Positions 44,401-56,819 of a stretch of 64,000 nucleotides of DNA are shown in pieces. A model generated the notes under the pieces. The model was not told the DNA's origin, made no database searches, and saw nothing but the letters and a program-made list of their open reading frames with translations. Location of the stretch: the NCBI RefSeq assembly GCF_036370855.1, contig NC_088110.1, positions 22,377,501-22,441,500 on the forward strand, in the 5' to 3' direction. The DNA comes from Dromaius novaehollandiae (lineage: Eukaryota; Chordata; Aves; Casuariiformes; Dromaiidae). The position numbers and the translations under genes are program-made. Positions within the stretch are counted from its first letter, which is position 1. Every line of letters starts with the position of its first letter.

Positions 44401-47118
44401 TGGAGCGTGAACTCATCGGGAATGCAAATGCCTCTCAGCCCGGGACTGACACAAGCAAAGTTGAAACCCCAGCAGCAACAACCAGCCTTCAGAGAAATCC
44501 TCTGTGGTGTCCGCTCAGCGCTGCTGGGGGGATTTCTCCGCCTGAGCATCCTTCCCAGCTCTGCGAGCGAGCGGGGCCGGTGTCTGGCTGCCGTGGGAGC
44601 ACAGGTCTGAAAGCCAGGGGCTGGGGGAAGGACGCTGCTCTGTGAGGCTTCGCCAGGGCTGGTCCCTGGAGGAGGCAAGGTTAATGCAAGAGGAGGGTGT
44701 GTTATGTGACTGAGCTTAGAGGATTTGGGTTATTTCCCCCTGCTCTTCCAAGCCTCCACAGCTAAACTGGTGGTTTGCAGGGGAGGGTAGCTAAGACAGA
44801 AAAATGCAATCAAAGCCCTGGTGGAGGGTGGAGCAGAGGGTGCTGCTGAGCCTCTTGCACCTGCGAAGGGAGGAACTTGCACGCACTCACACTGAGCTGA
44901 GTTGGGGGCCGGGCTGCGACGCCTGGCACTTCCATCCCTGCCAGGAGCAGGCCACGGACACCATCCGGGACGTGTGGCCCCCAAGCATGCCGACGTGGCG
45001 AGGGGCTGGCGGGTGCTCTGGCAGCCACAAGCCGCGGAGGTAGAGCCCTGCAGCCCGCGTCCTCCTCCTGCCCCTGCAGCAAGGCCAGGCTCGCATGTGC
45101 TCCCGGGCTGCGACAGGGACCACAGGATCTCCGGATCGGTTCCCAGCTCCACTCCCTGCTGCCTGCATGATCATTCATGCAGCCCGTCTGTCCTCGCAGG
45201 TAGAAATCGGGTGATGCATGGGAGAAGTCCCCTGTGCTGCCGTCGTCTGGGGCTGGAGGGTAGATTTCCACCCTGGCACACGGGGGTAAACGCCAGACGC
45301 GGGGCCGGGACGGCACAAGCAGGCTCCGAGGAAGAGCCAACGCTTGTGTTTCTGCCGGCCGGGCACTCGGCACACGCAGCCGGACTCGCACCTCCCGGCC
45401 CAGGCGCTCACCTGGCAGAGAGAGGAGAGACCCGAGCGGGTCTGAGCAGCCGCAGGGCACGGTCTCCCCGCTGCGTCCTGGCCCCGCGTCCGCCCTGACG
45501 TGCCGCACGGTCCTCCCCAGCCCTGCCAGGCTCGCAGGAGCCTCCAGTGGATACTGAAGACCGGAAAACTCACCACAAAAATGGTTTCTTGTAATTTGGT
45601 CAGCCACCACCATAGCTGCGGAGTCGGGGCTCCGATCCGCTCCGTTCCTGGCTCTGCGGCGCATCCGAGCCCGGCCACCGCCATCTCCGGTGCTGCCCGG
45701 CCAGCCGCGAGGAGGAAGCTGCGACACGGGGCTTTCACGGCTCGGGGAGCTGTGGGGCAGCCCGTGCAAGGAGCAGGGTTAAACCAGCGCGGTGCGCAAA
45801 GGAAAGTTCCCTGCACCGTTGCCCGGCCCCGGTGTCCTGCCCCGACCATGTCAGCGCTGCTTGGAAACGCGCAGCAAGTCCGCGACGGAGGTCAGGCGGT
45901 GGGAGAAGAGGGTTTTCTTGGCTCTCTGCAGGTCCTGAGAGGTTAGAATAGCAGAAATGAGTCATCGGCCCTCTTTGCAATAAACTTTTCCCAGCAACGG
46001 TGGGCAGGAGGGATGTGAATTTCCCGGTAAAGGCATTTTGCCCAGAATGATTTTCAGCCTTTTAAAAAGGTGGGAAGCGCTGCAGCAGGCAGTGTCCCAA
46101 AACACACCGAAACTCGCTATCTCCAGCCTCCCACCTTATCCCTCGCCTGGCGTCTCTGTGCCTTGCTCGGGAGCTCCCCCGGGTCGGCGCAGAGCCGCCT
46201 GCGCCGGGGAATTTTCCACCCGAAAGCTCCCGGAGGCATCACGGAGACCCGCATGGCTGCACTGCCGTTAGCGCCCACCACCCCGCAGCGCGGCGGTGCG
46301 CGGGGGAGGCTTCGCGGGGAGAGCCCTGGTGCCGCTGCTTGGCAGGGACGCGAGGCTGCTGGTGCCGATCCCGGCTCCGGGGACTCCTGCAGAGAGGGCT
46401 GCAAGGCGGAGAGGCTGGCTGCCATTCCTGGGAGGGGAGAGGCTGCGTGGGGGCTGCGCCTTTGCCCTCCCGGGATGCAAAGGGACCCCAAGGTACCCCA
46501 AGATCTGGCGATGGGTCGCTCTTAGCAGATCCATGTTGCTTTCTGGAGCCCATGAGCCTCATCTCAGGCTTTCTGCAAACTCGGACGGGGCGAATGAGCA
46601 GCCTCGAGCTGGTGGAAAGCGGATGCGGGTGGTACCAGGCTCAAACTCAGCCTCCCACTTCTGCCTTTCCCCATCCCCTCTCCAGCGCTGCAGCCCTGCA
46701 GCACCGTGGCAGGATGGTGCTGAGCCCATCCGGGCAGCGCGCTGCTCTCCCGAAACGCGGGCTCGGCTGGGTCAGCGGCGCCGGGGAGGACGGCAGCAGC
46801 CGTCCGCGCAGCCTCGGATGCAGCTCTCGTAGCTGCGCATCCCTCCTTCAGTTCCTGTAAGCGGCTTCGGGGTTTTTCTGCAGGCGCGGTTGTTTGCATC
46901 AATAACAACCCGATCCCTGCTCGCAACCTCCGCACCTGCCCGCCGCAAACATCCGCGCCAGTGCCAGCCGGAGCAGGGGAGCGCGTGGAGCCGGCTGCGC
47001 CCCGCGGGACGGGGAGCATCCGCGGGGCGCCGGGAGCCCCCGAGCCGGTGCAGCGGCGCCGGCTGCTTCTGCCCCCCTCCCCGGCGAAAAGTTCCTCCCG
47101 AAACTCGGCGGCCGAGAT

Positions 47119-47245
47119 TGAGTCACTGAACGCCATGACATCAGCCGGTGGTTTTTCTGCCGAACGGCAGAGCTTCCTGTTGTGCCCAGGCAGCGCTCCG
47201 CGCCCGGGCGCCTGTATATATATATACACATAGGTGCGTGCTTTT
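47119..47245 (+). promoter_or_regulatory. C16orf74: Probable C16orf74 promoter
   Basis: An AP-1 site TGAGTCA (47119-47125), a CRE-like TGACATCA (47136-47143) and a TATA element within the palindromic TGTATATATATATACA (47213-47228) precede the first coding exon by 180-290 bp. A start near 47250 is predicted. A CTCTCTCTTGCAG tract ending near 47345 could instead be an acceptor for an upstream noncoding exon. Confidence 0.45.
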
Positions 47246-47405
47246 AGCGAGCAATCAAGTTCTCTCTCGTTCCCCGCGCTGGAAACAGCAGCGGCCCCGC
47301 TTCCCGTCGCGGCGCTTCCTGCAACGCTCGCCTCTCTCTTGCAGGGCCAGCGGCGCGGGCGAGCGGCAGGGCCGGCGAGCCGGGCGCCGCGGCGAGGATG
47401 AAAAC

Positions 47406-50222
47406 ATGGGGCTCAAGTTGTCCTGCCTGAAAGGTGAGTGCGGCCGGGGGCCGGGGTGCGGCGCGGTGAGGCTCGCCCCGCCGGCGGCTCGGCGCGGAGG
47501 CAGCGCGGCGGGAGGCTGCGGGAGCATCTTCGCTGGCTCCTACAGGGATTTTTGCCGCCGACGGGAGCGGTTTGGGCTCCCGCGGGAATTTGAGCGGGGA
47601 AGGTCGCGAGCCTGGTGGCTCAGGGTCCCAGGGTGACTTTCCCAGTTGCTATCCAATGTGGCTGGTCCGGGGTCTGGTCCCGAGCTCCCTCGGGAAGCCC
47701 TGCGCCGGCCTCCGGAGCAGCCAAGGGCCAGTGGTGTCGCGTGGGAAATCAGTCGGGGTCTCCTTAGCGATGGGAAAGACCTCGGACCCAAACCAGGCCG
47801 AGGGTTTTGGGAGCAGGGAAGGATGTGCACACAGAGGCTGTGCCTTCGCATGCCGGCGAGGCCGGGTGCCCCGGTCCCCATCGCCAGCGTCTCGCCCCGA
47901 GCATCCTCCCCGCAGCCGGGGGCATTTCGCGGCGCTGCTCTCCCTGGGGATTTGCCAGCGCCCAGAAAGGCCAAGCGGACGCAGGGTTCCCGCAGGGATG
48001 TGGGGGAGGTTTCTGTCCTGCCGCTTTTCACTGAACTTTCATTTCCTTAATGGAGCTTGGAGGGGGATGGGGACCATGATGGATCCAGGCGCTCCGGATT
48101 GGAGAAAGTGGGAGCTTTTAATGCGCCGGCCCCCCCGCTCCGGGTGATCAGGGCGAATGCTGGATATTGCAGCTCCCATTAGCTCTCGCCGCTGCTTGGC
48201 AGAGGCTGAGCCCGCGCCGGGGCTGCTGCTGGCTGCAACGCGGAGCCCGGCCGGCCAGGGGTGCGGCGTGGCCAGAACGTGATGGACTCGCTCCCCGTTG
48301 CGTGCCGCGCTCGCCTGGCACGGCACCCGTCGGAGAGTGTGTTCAGGGTGGTCTACGCGTGCAGGGAGACCCCGTTGCTCGTGCACATTCCCCTCCCGCG
48401 TCCCTAGGCCAAAGCATTGCTGCAGCTCTGAGTTGCCCCCCGAGGCTAAGGGATGTGACTGAGGCCGTTGTGGAAGGCGGTGGCAGGGCAGGGCTCAGAG
48501 CCCAGGCATAACCCTACGTCAGGGCAGGCGTCCTCCGCGGTGGGTTTGGCTCCTCCGGCGTTCCGGTCCTCCGAGGGCATCCCCAGGGATGCCGGACCCG
48601 GCAACGAGCGCTCGGGGCCGTGGAGACTTCTCCAGCGGTGCCTCTTCCCCGCGGCTGCCGGGACCGGGACCGGCCCCGGCACGGCAGGCTGCCGAGACAG
48701 CGAGGGCTGCCAAGCACGTCCCCGCTCCCTAGGCAGAGCCGGTCCCGGCATGGGGCAGGAGCCCCCCGGCCATGGCACGGACCGAGCCCGGCGGAGCCCC
48801 GCGGGAAGCGGGCCGGGCCGGGAAGGATGCCGCGGAGGCGCTCGGCTCTGCCGCCGCGCTCGCTTCGCCCCGCCGGGCTGCGGGAAAGGCAGGGCTCTGC
48901 CCGACACGGCCCCGGCCAGCCTGCCGCCAGCGTCCTCGTGACGCCACCCCGGGGGACGAAAGCCCATTAAAAGCTAGAAAGAGCATCCCCCAAAAAGAGC
49001 CCGCCCACGGGCCGGGGAGCTCCCGAGAAGCAGAGGAGCTGTGTTTCGCCCGGTCCCGCAGGGAAAGTTCCCCAAAGTGCCGTTAATATTTATGAAAGCG
49101 AAAGCGCCGTGTTTGCAGCTCCCGTTCAGCCTCGCCGCGGTGCGTGGGGTCCCTGGGGGGGTTTGGGGGGGTCTGGCCTGGCCGTGGGGCCATCGGTGCT
49201 GGGGGGCCGGGGGATTTCGGGGCTAAATATCCATCCGCCCCTCCAATATGGTCCTCTCTCTTTTTCCTCAGATAAAGGATATTTCCTTGAATAAAATAAA
49301 ATTACCCCCCTCAGCTCTCTTACATAAGACAGGGCTTTATCCTTAATTAAAAAGGGATTAAAAATATCAGTGTCTGTCCCCTTCAGGCATTTTCCTGCTG
49401 CAGAAGAGTCAAAATCTCCCTGTCTCGCGCTCCCCCCGCCTCGCCAGCAAAGCAGGGCTTTTCTCTTGATTAAAAAGCAGATTAAAGCTATCTCCTCCCC
49501 GGTGGGGCGAGCTCGCGGCGTTTATCAGGCACCGAGAGCCCACGGCAGGCGAGGGGAGCCGGAGCTGTGTCTCTGCCACGGGTCCCTGCCTCAGCCCCCG
49601 GGGCGCTGCTCCACTGTGGATTCTCCGGTGGCTGCTATGGGGTTGAGCCGAGCCCGCCGCCGCCGCGTTGTTCGGCTCAGCGGGCCCCAGCCGTGCAGGG
49701 GCCCATGGCACGTCCCCCCCGGCAGCGTGCACCTCCCTCGCCCTCGTCTCCCGCTTCCAGCGTGGCCAGCGCGGCCTTCCCAGGCGGCCTCGAGCGCGGC
49801 CACGCTCCGGCTGGCTCCGGCGGCCGGCAGAAAGGCGGCTCTTTCCCCACCGAGGCTTTGCCCGGCGAGGCCGCGGCTCGTCTTACGGGAGAGGGCACTC
49901 TTGAGACGCGCCGGCTGCCGGCTCCCGTGCCGCTGCTCGCTCCCAGCCCGCTCCGGGCCCGGCCGCAGCTCCGGAGGATTTTCCTCCCCGGCGGATGCGA
50001 TGCGGCCGGCTCGGTTCCTAACGAGCGCTTGCATCCCGCTGCTCTTCTCCAGGCCTGAAGACGTGCGTGAGCGGCGGGAGCGGCGAGCGGCAGGCGGCGG
50101 CGGGCGGCGAGAAGCACCTGCGGGTCCCCGCCATCATCGTCACGCCGCCCACCCCCACGGGCACCATGCTGGCGCGGGAGCCGCGCCGAGCCCGCGCCGA
50201 GCCGCTGTGCGGCGGGTGCTGA
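47406..50222 (+). CDS. C16orf74: C16orf74 orthologue, small calcineurin-docking membrane protein, 65 aa
   Basis: Two coding exons on the plus strand, 47406-47433 and 50053-50222, with matching phase and good GT-AG borders. The N-terminus MGLKLSCLKG is nearly identical to human (MGLKMSCLKG) and offers Gly2 and Cys7 for lipid attachment. Residues 34-46 read VPAIIVTPPTPTG, the counterpart of human VPDIIITPPTPTG. P35-x-I-x-V-T40 is a PxIxIT calcineurin-docking motif, followed by TP sites known to be phosphorylated in the human protein. The human C-terminal acidic tail (about 25 residues) is not found; here the frame ends after an Arg/Cys-rich stretch. A further downstream exon or alternative splice is possible. 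The middle is Ala/Gly-rich, in keeping with local GC content. Confidence 0.85.
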
Positions 50223-50481
50223 GCCGCGACGCCGGCCGCCGGCCCGGAGGGACCGTTCCCACGGCCGCCGCTCCGCCGGGATGGAGCCGGCAGCCCCGCG
50301 GCGTGAGCCGGGACCGTCCGGGGCGAAGAGGCCCTGGGAGCACCGCGGTGCCCCGGGCACCCGAAAAGCAAACGTGCACCTGTAAAACGGGTCGTTTCCG
50401 AGCAGGTTGGGACATTGCTGACTGTTTTTCTCCTCTTCTTTTCTAAACACGTTGCAAAGGGGTTTCCAAAGCGCGGCGGTG

Positions 50482-50487
50482 AATAAA
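50482..50487 (+). terminator. C16orf74: Candidate C16orf74 polyadenylation signal
   Basis: AATAAA 260 bp past the stop codon in the sense direction. Confidence 0.5.
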
Positions 50488-50489
50488 GC

Positions 50490-52860
50490 GCTCGGCGCCA
50501 TGCAGCCCGGTCCAGCCCGTCCGGGTTTGAACCCTCCGGCTCCCTTCGGCTTTCGCCGCCCTCCCCGGAGCGGTGGGTGGGAAACGGGGCCGCACATCCA
50601 TGCAAATGCTTTAAGGAGCAGTAGTTGTAACTCGTTAGATGACGAAAGCTCAGCTAGGCCCATTTCACAGATGGGCAAAGGGCGGCACAACGGGGCCGGG
50701 GCACCGCGGGAGGCACGCGGTAAGAGCAGCCGTGGGGTGGGCAGCGCGGACACGTCCCCCCGCGGGTACCCGCGAGCTGCGGTGCCTCTCTGCAGCCTTA
50801 AATTAACACCTGGGAGCTGGGGAAGCCCCGGATCGATGGAGGAGCAGCCTGCCCCGCTCACTGTCCCAGACGCTCTGCGTCCCGCCGCGACGTGCCTGGG
50901 CCGAGACGGTGCCGGCGTTTGCAGATGGGAGCAGTGGGCTTTTTCCGTGTGTTTTTCGTACAAGAAGCACCCATGAAAGCCGATTTTAAGCACCGAAAAA
51001 CAGACTCAGCGAGGAGCAAGACAGCGAGCATCCCGTGCAAAGCAGCATCTGCAGCACCGCCGGGACCAGGTCTGATTGAGTTCAGCGCCCCGGCAGCCCC
51101 GGCCGCGTCCCCGGAGAGCGGGGGCGATGCTCCCGGCGGAGAGGCTTCGCCAGGAGCCTACGGCAAAGGGCGGGGAGGGGGGGAGAAGGAAGAGTGTGAA
51201 AACAGATGGAAATTTAATTTTTTAATGACAGCAGCAGATGGCAAAAGACACAAAAGTGTATTCACACCATGTCAGAGCCATTTATAGAGTGCCTGGCACA
51301 GCCGTAACGCATCCCGGGAGGACGGCGGGTGTCGCTCCCCGGGGACGGGCAGCTCCAGCTTCGGGGGGGGGGACCCCTGCCTCTCTGCAGGCCCCCGGGG
51401 GCGGCCGAATCCAGCAGGGCCGGGCGATGGAGCCGAGCATCCAGGAGACCTGTCACTGCTAATAAGGTTTGGAGGGTTTCCGTTTCCATGGCGACCCGGC
51501 AGCCGGGCTGGCAGTGCCCGAAATCACGGCCCCGGCCCTCCCCATCCATCTCTCCCTCCGGCATCTCCTCCTTTCTCCGCGAGAGCCCGGGAAGGGATGA
51601 GGACCGGGGCAGGGGGAGGCAGGAGCAAACCCCGCGGAGATGCTCCTGGGTTGCACATCTAAAGGGGTTGTTTGCAGCCACCACCACGTCACCGGTCACA
51701 TCGGGGCAGAGGTGGCCAAGCCCCCCCGAGCAGCAGCCTTCACCCCCATAAATCTGTGCCCCTCCCTCCGCCAGGCCTTGCCAGGTGTGAATTAAGGCAG
51801 TCTGGTGGCATCGGAGTCCGAACAGGCGGATGAGCTAAAAATACACCTGGACGGACAGACAGATGGAGGATAAACAACCGAGGTGGCCGCAGGGGTAGCT
51901 GGATGGATGGTGTAACAGTGCGGGTGGGCGGCTGCTCCAGCTGCACGGATGGAGGGATGGATGGATGCGGGCTGGTGCACAGGATGGACAAGCTGGCGGA
52001 GCAAGGATGGATGGAGGTGCATGTGTATGTGTGGATGCCTGGATGGATGGGAGGAGGAGGGCAGATTGCTGGTCCAAGGCACAGATGGGAGGACAGAGGA
52101 TGGATGGGGAAGGATGGAGTGAGGAATGGAGGGAACGGATGGATGGCTGATGGCTGGTACAAGGGCATGGGTGGCTGCACAGGGACAAATAGACTGATGG
52201 ATGGATGGATGGATAGGTGGATTGATGGTTAGATGACACATGGATGGGAAGGGATGAACAGATGATGGATAGTTGGATGGATTGATGGTTGGGTGGCACA
52301 TGGGTGGGAAGGGATGGGCAGATGGATAGATGGTTGGATGGATGGATGCTTAAACGAACGGATGGTTGGGTGGCACATGGGTGGGAAGGGATGGGCAGAT
52401 GGATGGATGGTTAGATGGATGGATGGATGGATGGCACACGGATGGGAAGGGACGGGCGGATGCACAGATGGATGGATGGATAGACAGCCACACAGACGGG
52501 CAGCTAGCCCTGGTACCTGCCCAGGTGGATGCAGGAACGCCTGGATGGGGCGGGATAGCTGGGGACAGAGGGCAGGCGGGCCGGCGGCTGACCCTGGCCC
52601 ACGCACACCGGCCTGCACTGGGGACAGGGCTGCCTGGAGGTGCCCGGGGGAGTCCCAGGGTGCCCTGGTGTCCCAGGGTGCCCCACGGGCGCCCCAGACG
52701 TGTCCCCACGTCCCGCAGCCCTGTGGCCCCCCCGCCGGGCTCCCCCCCTCCCCGCCGCCAGAGGGCGGCAGCGGCGCGTCGCGGCGCGCATGCGCAGACG
52801 CCTGCCCGGGCAGGTGTGTTGGGGGTGCTCCGGTCCCTTCGGCCCCCGGCAACAAGTGCT
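50490..52860. other. C16orf74-GINS2 intergenic region, GC-rich
   Basis: No coding exon is recognised. A MIR-like tail fragment (AGGCCCATTTCACAGATGGG, 50657-50676) and a long GGAT-type repeat are present. The His/Ser/Pro- and Met/Asp/Gly-rich open frames here are translations of that repeat. Confidence 0.6.
51840..52500. repeat. GGAT/ATGG microsatellite-minisatellite field
   Basis: About 660 bp is dominated by GGATGGAT words, mixed with longer repeated modules such as GGGTGGCACATGGGTGGGAA that recur several times between 52200 and 52460. The higher-order modules show local tandem duplication beyond simple slippage. Confidence 0.9.
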
Positions 52861-53214
52861 GAGAGCTGATTGGCCAAGACTGTCCATTGCAAGCAACGCG
52901 GCCCGTCCTTCCGCCTGGCTGCAACACTAGCCAGTCACAGAGCAGAACATAAGTAGAAGAGCGAATCAAAAATGGGAGCCCCTTACTAGCCAGTGAGCAG
53001 TCCAGGACTCTCACAGAGAACCAATCAGAATGCTCCAAGCTGTTCGAACTCCCGCCCCGACGCGGGAACCGCGAAAATGGATCCGGCGGCGGGAAGCGGG
53101 ACGCTGTGGGCGGGGCTTCGCCGCCGCTCAGCCAATGGGGAGGGAGGTCGGGGCACGCGGCGGGTGCGGGTCCGGTGCCGGCGGGGTCCGCCCGGGTGCC
53201 GCGCCCCGGGGACC
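52860..53214 (+). promoter_or_regulatory. GINS2: GINS2 promoter (CCAAT and E2F type, no TATA)
   Basis: NF-Y sites lie at 52869-52873 (inverted ATTGG), 53021-53025 and 53132-53136. E2F-type GCGGGAA words lie at 53062-53068 and 53089-53095. This combination is typical of replication genes switched on at the G1/S transition. There is no TATA box. Two CTAGCCAGT direct repeats lie at 52928 and 52986. Confidence 0.65.
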
Positions 53215-56200
53215 ATGGAGCCGGCCGAGGCGGAGTTTCTGGCCGAGAAGGAGCTGGTGACGATCGTGCCCAACTTCAGCCTGGACCGGATCCACCTCAT
53301 CGGGGTGGGCTGGGGCGGGGGCCGAGCTGGTGGGCGGATATGGCGGCGGGGAGGGGGCAGAGGGCGGGCTGGGGTGGGGCAAGATGGCGGGGGTAGGGGT
53401 CGAGGTGGGGCAAGATGGCGGAGGCAGGGGCTGAGGTGGGGCAAGATGGCGGGGCTGAGGCAGCTTTTCCCCCTTCCCCCCGGTGGTTGGGGAGCAGGCA
53501 GGGCTGTGTGCCTCCAGATACGCCTTCTGCCTTGGGCCTGTGGGGTTGCATAGCCATGATACGTGTAATTTCTGGCTTTAACTTTTGCAAAACACTTTGA
53601 AGCAGAAAATGCGCTGGAAATGTTAGTTATTACTTCTCGAGGGAAAGGAGCCACAATCTGTGAGCAAGAATTATGGGAAGCAAGAAGAGGCAATTCTGGT
53701 GCTATTTGACTTGGGCTTTTGAAAATCCCCTGAAAATTCATACTCTTTAGAAATGGCTGAGGCCAGTTTAACAGATAAGTAGTGCAGTATCCTAGCCATT
53801 GCTAGCTGTCTTATTCTCATCTTAAATGCCTCTTCCAGGGAGATCTAGGTCCTTTCAATCCTGGTTTGCCAGTGGAAGTGCCCGTCTGGTTGGCCATTAA
53901 TCTGAAGCAGAGACAAAAATGTCGGCTGATACCTCCAGAATGGATGGATGTTGGTAAGCGCAGCAGCTTAAACTCAGGCCTGCCTCAGCCCTGGGCTTAA
54001 GTGGGTCCAACAGAAACACAAAATACAGACATTTAGTTTTTGTCCTTTAGTGGGAAGCATAAATCAAAAAATACAAAGTAGCTCTGAGAGAAGGAGCTCA
54101 TGTTCCAACACTGGAAAATTTTGTATTTACCAGAAATGTAATCTTCCAAGTCAGGCTAGATGTTTAACTTCTGCTTCCCTAGTTAGGAGGAAGAACAAGG
54201 ATTAGATTTCATTCCTGGGTCTGCCACTTATCTTCGGCATGCCGCTTCCTTGCTCTGTGCCCTTTCTGACCAGTGATACAGTGAGCAACACTTGCGTTGC
54301 TACGAGGCTTGTTTGTAAAGAGCCTTGGGGACCTTGGATGACATTCTGTGAAGAGGGTGACTTTGGAGAGTGTCTATGTGTTTTAATCGCTTGTTCATTC
54401 ACTCCATGAAGTCCTTTTCCTCGAAGGCATGAGCAATCAAAGGTCTTTTCACACTGTAAAAAGCGAGACTCGTGGTCCCCTCCTTTTTGTAATCTTGGGA
54501 AAAACTGCAGAAGAAAAGAAGTAAATACTAACGAAGCTGCAGTAAGCGAGAAAGCTGCATCAAACATCCCTAATAGAAGTGTTTTGTGGGTAAAGGGACC
54601 CTCTCTTCCAGCTGGCGATCAGTGTGGTGATCAAGCTGCTGTAGATTTAGCCTCCTAGCCTGGTGTGCGGAGAGCCGTTTTGCAATGCCTGTCAGCATCC
54701 GTGCGTGTTGATGGGCATCTTTTCTCCCTAGGGAACTGAGAGCTGTTGTGGCAATGCTGATGCTAGACACCAGAACAGACATTAGCTGTTAGGTTGTTTT
54801 TCTTCCTTGTAGAAGCCTTTTTCTGTCCATATATTGATTCCAATTGGTGTAAACTTTAATGTGTAGTTGGTCCTCCTGAAGTAGGACATACAGAAATAGT
54901 TGGTCCTACAGAAATAGCATGTGGTTTTTGCTGGGGAAAAATTGTGTCTGGAGCATTGAAGATCTGTCGAAAGCTGACCATTCATGGTTGTGTTTCAGAA
55001 AAACTGGAGGAAATTCGGGACCAGGAACGTAAAGAGGACACCTTCACTCCAATGCCCAGTCCCTATTATATGGAACTCACAAAGCTGCTATTAAACTAGT
55101 AAGTAGGAAATGTATTGTAACAGTTTCCGCCTGAGTTAATGCTTGCATAGACAATTCTTCAAGCTTTCATTGGCAGCAACCCCAGAGGCCTGTGGGAAAG
55201 CGAGAGTTAATGGAGGTTTATTTCACAGCGTGCCAAGATCTTGTTGCAGCAGTTTTCTCATGGTAACTTTGCATTTTAGTAACTTGGGACTGCTTGTTCT
55301 GTGGCCTGGTAATTGGGGCTGTGCTGCTTTACCAAGCAGCAGCTAAGCATAGAGACCTTGGGTATCTGCAGCACATTCCATGGCTGCAATCTGTTCAGCA
55401 GCCTAAACCCTCCAGGCGTCTTCCTTGGCTCTCCTTCAGGAGGAAAGCTCTTCTTTCCTCAGCCTGAGAAGCAGGAGATCAGGAATATCGTGAGTCTAAA
55501 CTCATGCCTGCTGAGGCATTTCACTTGTAAAATGTGCTGGCTGGTATTTTTCTAAGCACAGATTCTTCTGACTTTAAGCCCTTGATTACAGTGCGGTGGT
55601 CATTTAAGCACTGGCTTTTCCTCTGGAGATGACGCTCTTGGCGTGCAGCTCCTTTCCGCACGCTAGAATAACCCTGACAGCTCTGTCCATGTGAATTGAT
55701 CTGATCTCTTGAGGTCCTTATGGCAGTGCTGAATTGCCTTAATGGGAGGATGTGACACAACTTGTACAGTCCTTTCAGCTTAATGCTCTCCGATAGAGCT
55801 GTGAGAGCCGAGGTCTGAACTCTGGCCCTAATCACACTTGAGCCTTTTACATTCCCTGGCTGAGTGTGACTTTGGCCAGGTTATTGGCCCTCCTTGTACC
55901 TCGTACCAGCTGGGCAATTAAAGAGCAGAAGGATTGTAGTGAGAACCAGATGCTGCATCAGAGCTGAGAATTCCTGGGTAAATAAACTATCCCAAAAATC
56001 CCAGCAGCAGAAGTACCAGGCTGGATTTTAATGTTGAGTTGCTGGGTTTTTTTTACACAGCAAACTGCTCTGCTTATGCCTTAGAGGGTTGAAAAACTGC
56101 CAGCATTGCTTATGCCAGTGACATAATGTACGAGTCCCTTGCAGCCTGTTCTGATCTGCTCTCTCCTCCTCTAGTGCCTCAGACAACATCCCAAAAGCCG

Positions 56201-56819
56201 ATGAGATTCGAACGCTAGTTAAGGATACCTGGGACACTCGGATAGCCAAACTGCGGCTGTCTGCGGACAGCTTCGTCAAGCAGCAGGAGGCCCATGCCAA
56301 GGTACGGTGGGGACGCTTGGAGAGGTTTGCGAGCTCTGTCCTGGGAGTGTTCCAGATGCCATGTGATTGTGTGGGCTTGTGACTGATTAGAGCTGCTCAT
56401 GAAAATGCCAGTTGGGGCATGTTTTTCCTGGGCTATGGGCTTGTCAGTTGGGAACTAAGGCCATATGCTGAAACCTCTCTCTGCAGCTCCCCGCGCGTTA
56501 TGAAAATAGTACTCTCGTTGGTCATATGCTTCTCTTGGCCAGGGGTGGCAGCTGGGTCAGTCCCTTGGGGTGTCACTGGAGGAGAAGTGTGTGCCTCTGC
56601 TGAAAAGCTGCTTTCTAAGTTCCTTGTTCTCCACTGCAGTAGGGGCTGTAATGCTGTTTCCCCAGTTTCTGCTATTTTCTTTGCCTTTTTTAGCTGGATA
56701 ACTTAACCCTGATGGAAATCAACACAATTGGGACTTTTCTTACTCAAGCTTTAGATCACATGTACAAGCTCCGGACCAACCTTCAGCCGGGTGAGAGTGC
56801 CCAGTCTCAGGATTTCTGA
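53215..56819 (+). CDS. GINS2: GINS complex subunit 2 (PSF2), complete
   Basis: Five exons on the plus strand: 53215-53304, 53839-53953, 54999-55098, 56175-56301, 56694-56819. They encode 185 aa, exactly the human length. Conserved blocks are [73 protein letters not shown] and [10 protein letters not shown], and the chain ends in SQDF. PSF2 joins SLD5, PSF1 and PSF3 in the GINS tetramer, part of the CDC45-MCM-GINS helicase at replication forks in the nucleus. No coding change looks disabling. Confidence 0.97.
53376..53456 (+). repeat. Three 31-bp tandem units, each with a YY1 site, in GINS2 intron 1
   Basis: AAGATGGCGG occurs at 53381-53390, 53412-53421 and 53443-53452, exactly 31 bp apart, within repeated GGTGGGGCAAGATGGCGG sequence. 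A fourth ATGGCGG core sits just upstream at 53340-53346. AAGATGGCGGC is the YY1 consensus, usually found just downstream of start sites. Confidence 0.8.
54190..54350 (+). repeat. MIR SINE remnant
   Basis: ATTCCTGGGTCTGCCACTTA, then a diverged CTTGCTCTGTGCC, and later TTGTAAAGAGCCTTGGGGA follow the order of the MIR consensus. The copy is old and mutated. It lies in GINS2 intron 2. Confidence 0.6.
55855..55960 (+). repeat. Probable MIR remnant
   Basis: GTGACTTTGGCCAGGTTATT and the following CTCCTTGTACCTC resemble the MIR core (gtgaccttgggcaagtcact ... tgcctc). It is degraded and lies in GINS2 intron 3. Confidence 0.45.

Larger units (their letters stand above)
33690..47100. other. EMC8-C16orf74 intergenic region (about 13 kb), no gene recognised
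   Basis: I read both strands and found no exon with recognisable protein homology. AT-rich DNA up to about 37 kb grades into GC-richer DNA from 43 kb. It may include a long EMC8 3' end, upstream noncoding exons of C16orf74, or noncoding RNA, none of which can be shown from sequence alone. Recognisable items are an old SINE remnant at 37.7-38.0 kb and a 36-base T run. Confidence 0.5.

Noticed and set aside
49677-50993. 438-codon minus-strand open frame opposite C16orf74
   Set aside because: Composition artefact antisense to the recognised C16orf74 exon, with no conserved motif.
51740-53038. His/Ser/Pro-rich and Met/Asp/Gly-rich reading frames
   Set aside because: They are translations of the GGAT repeat field in different frames.
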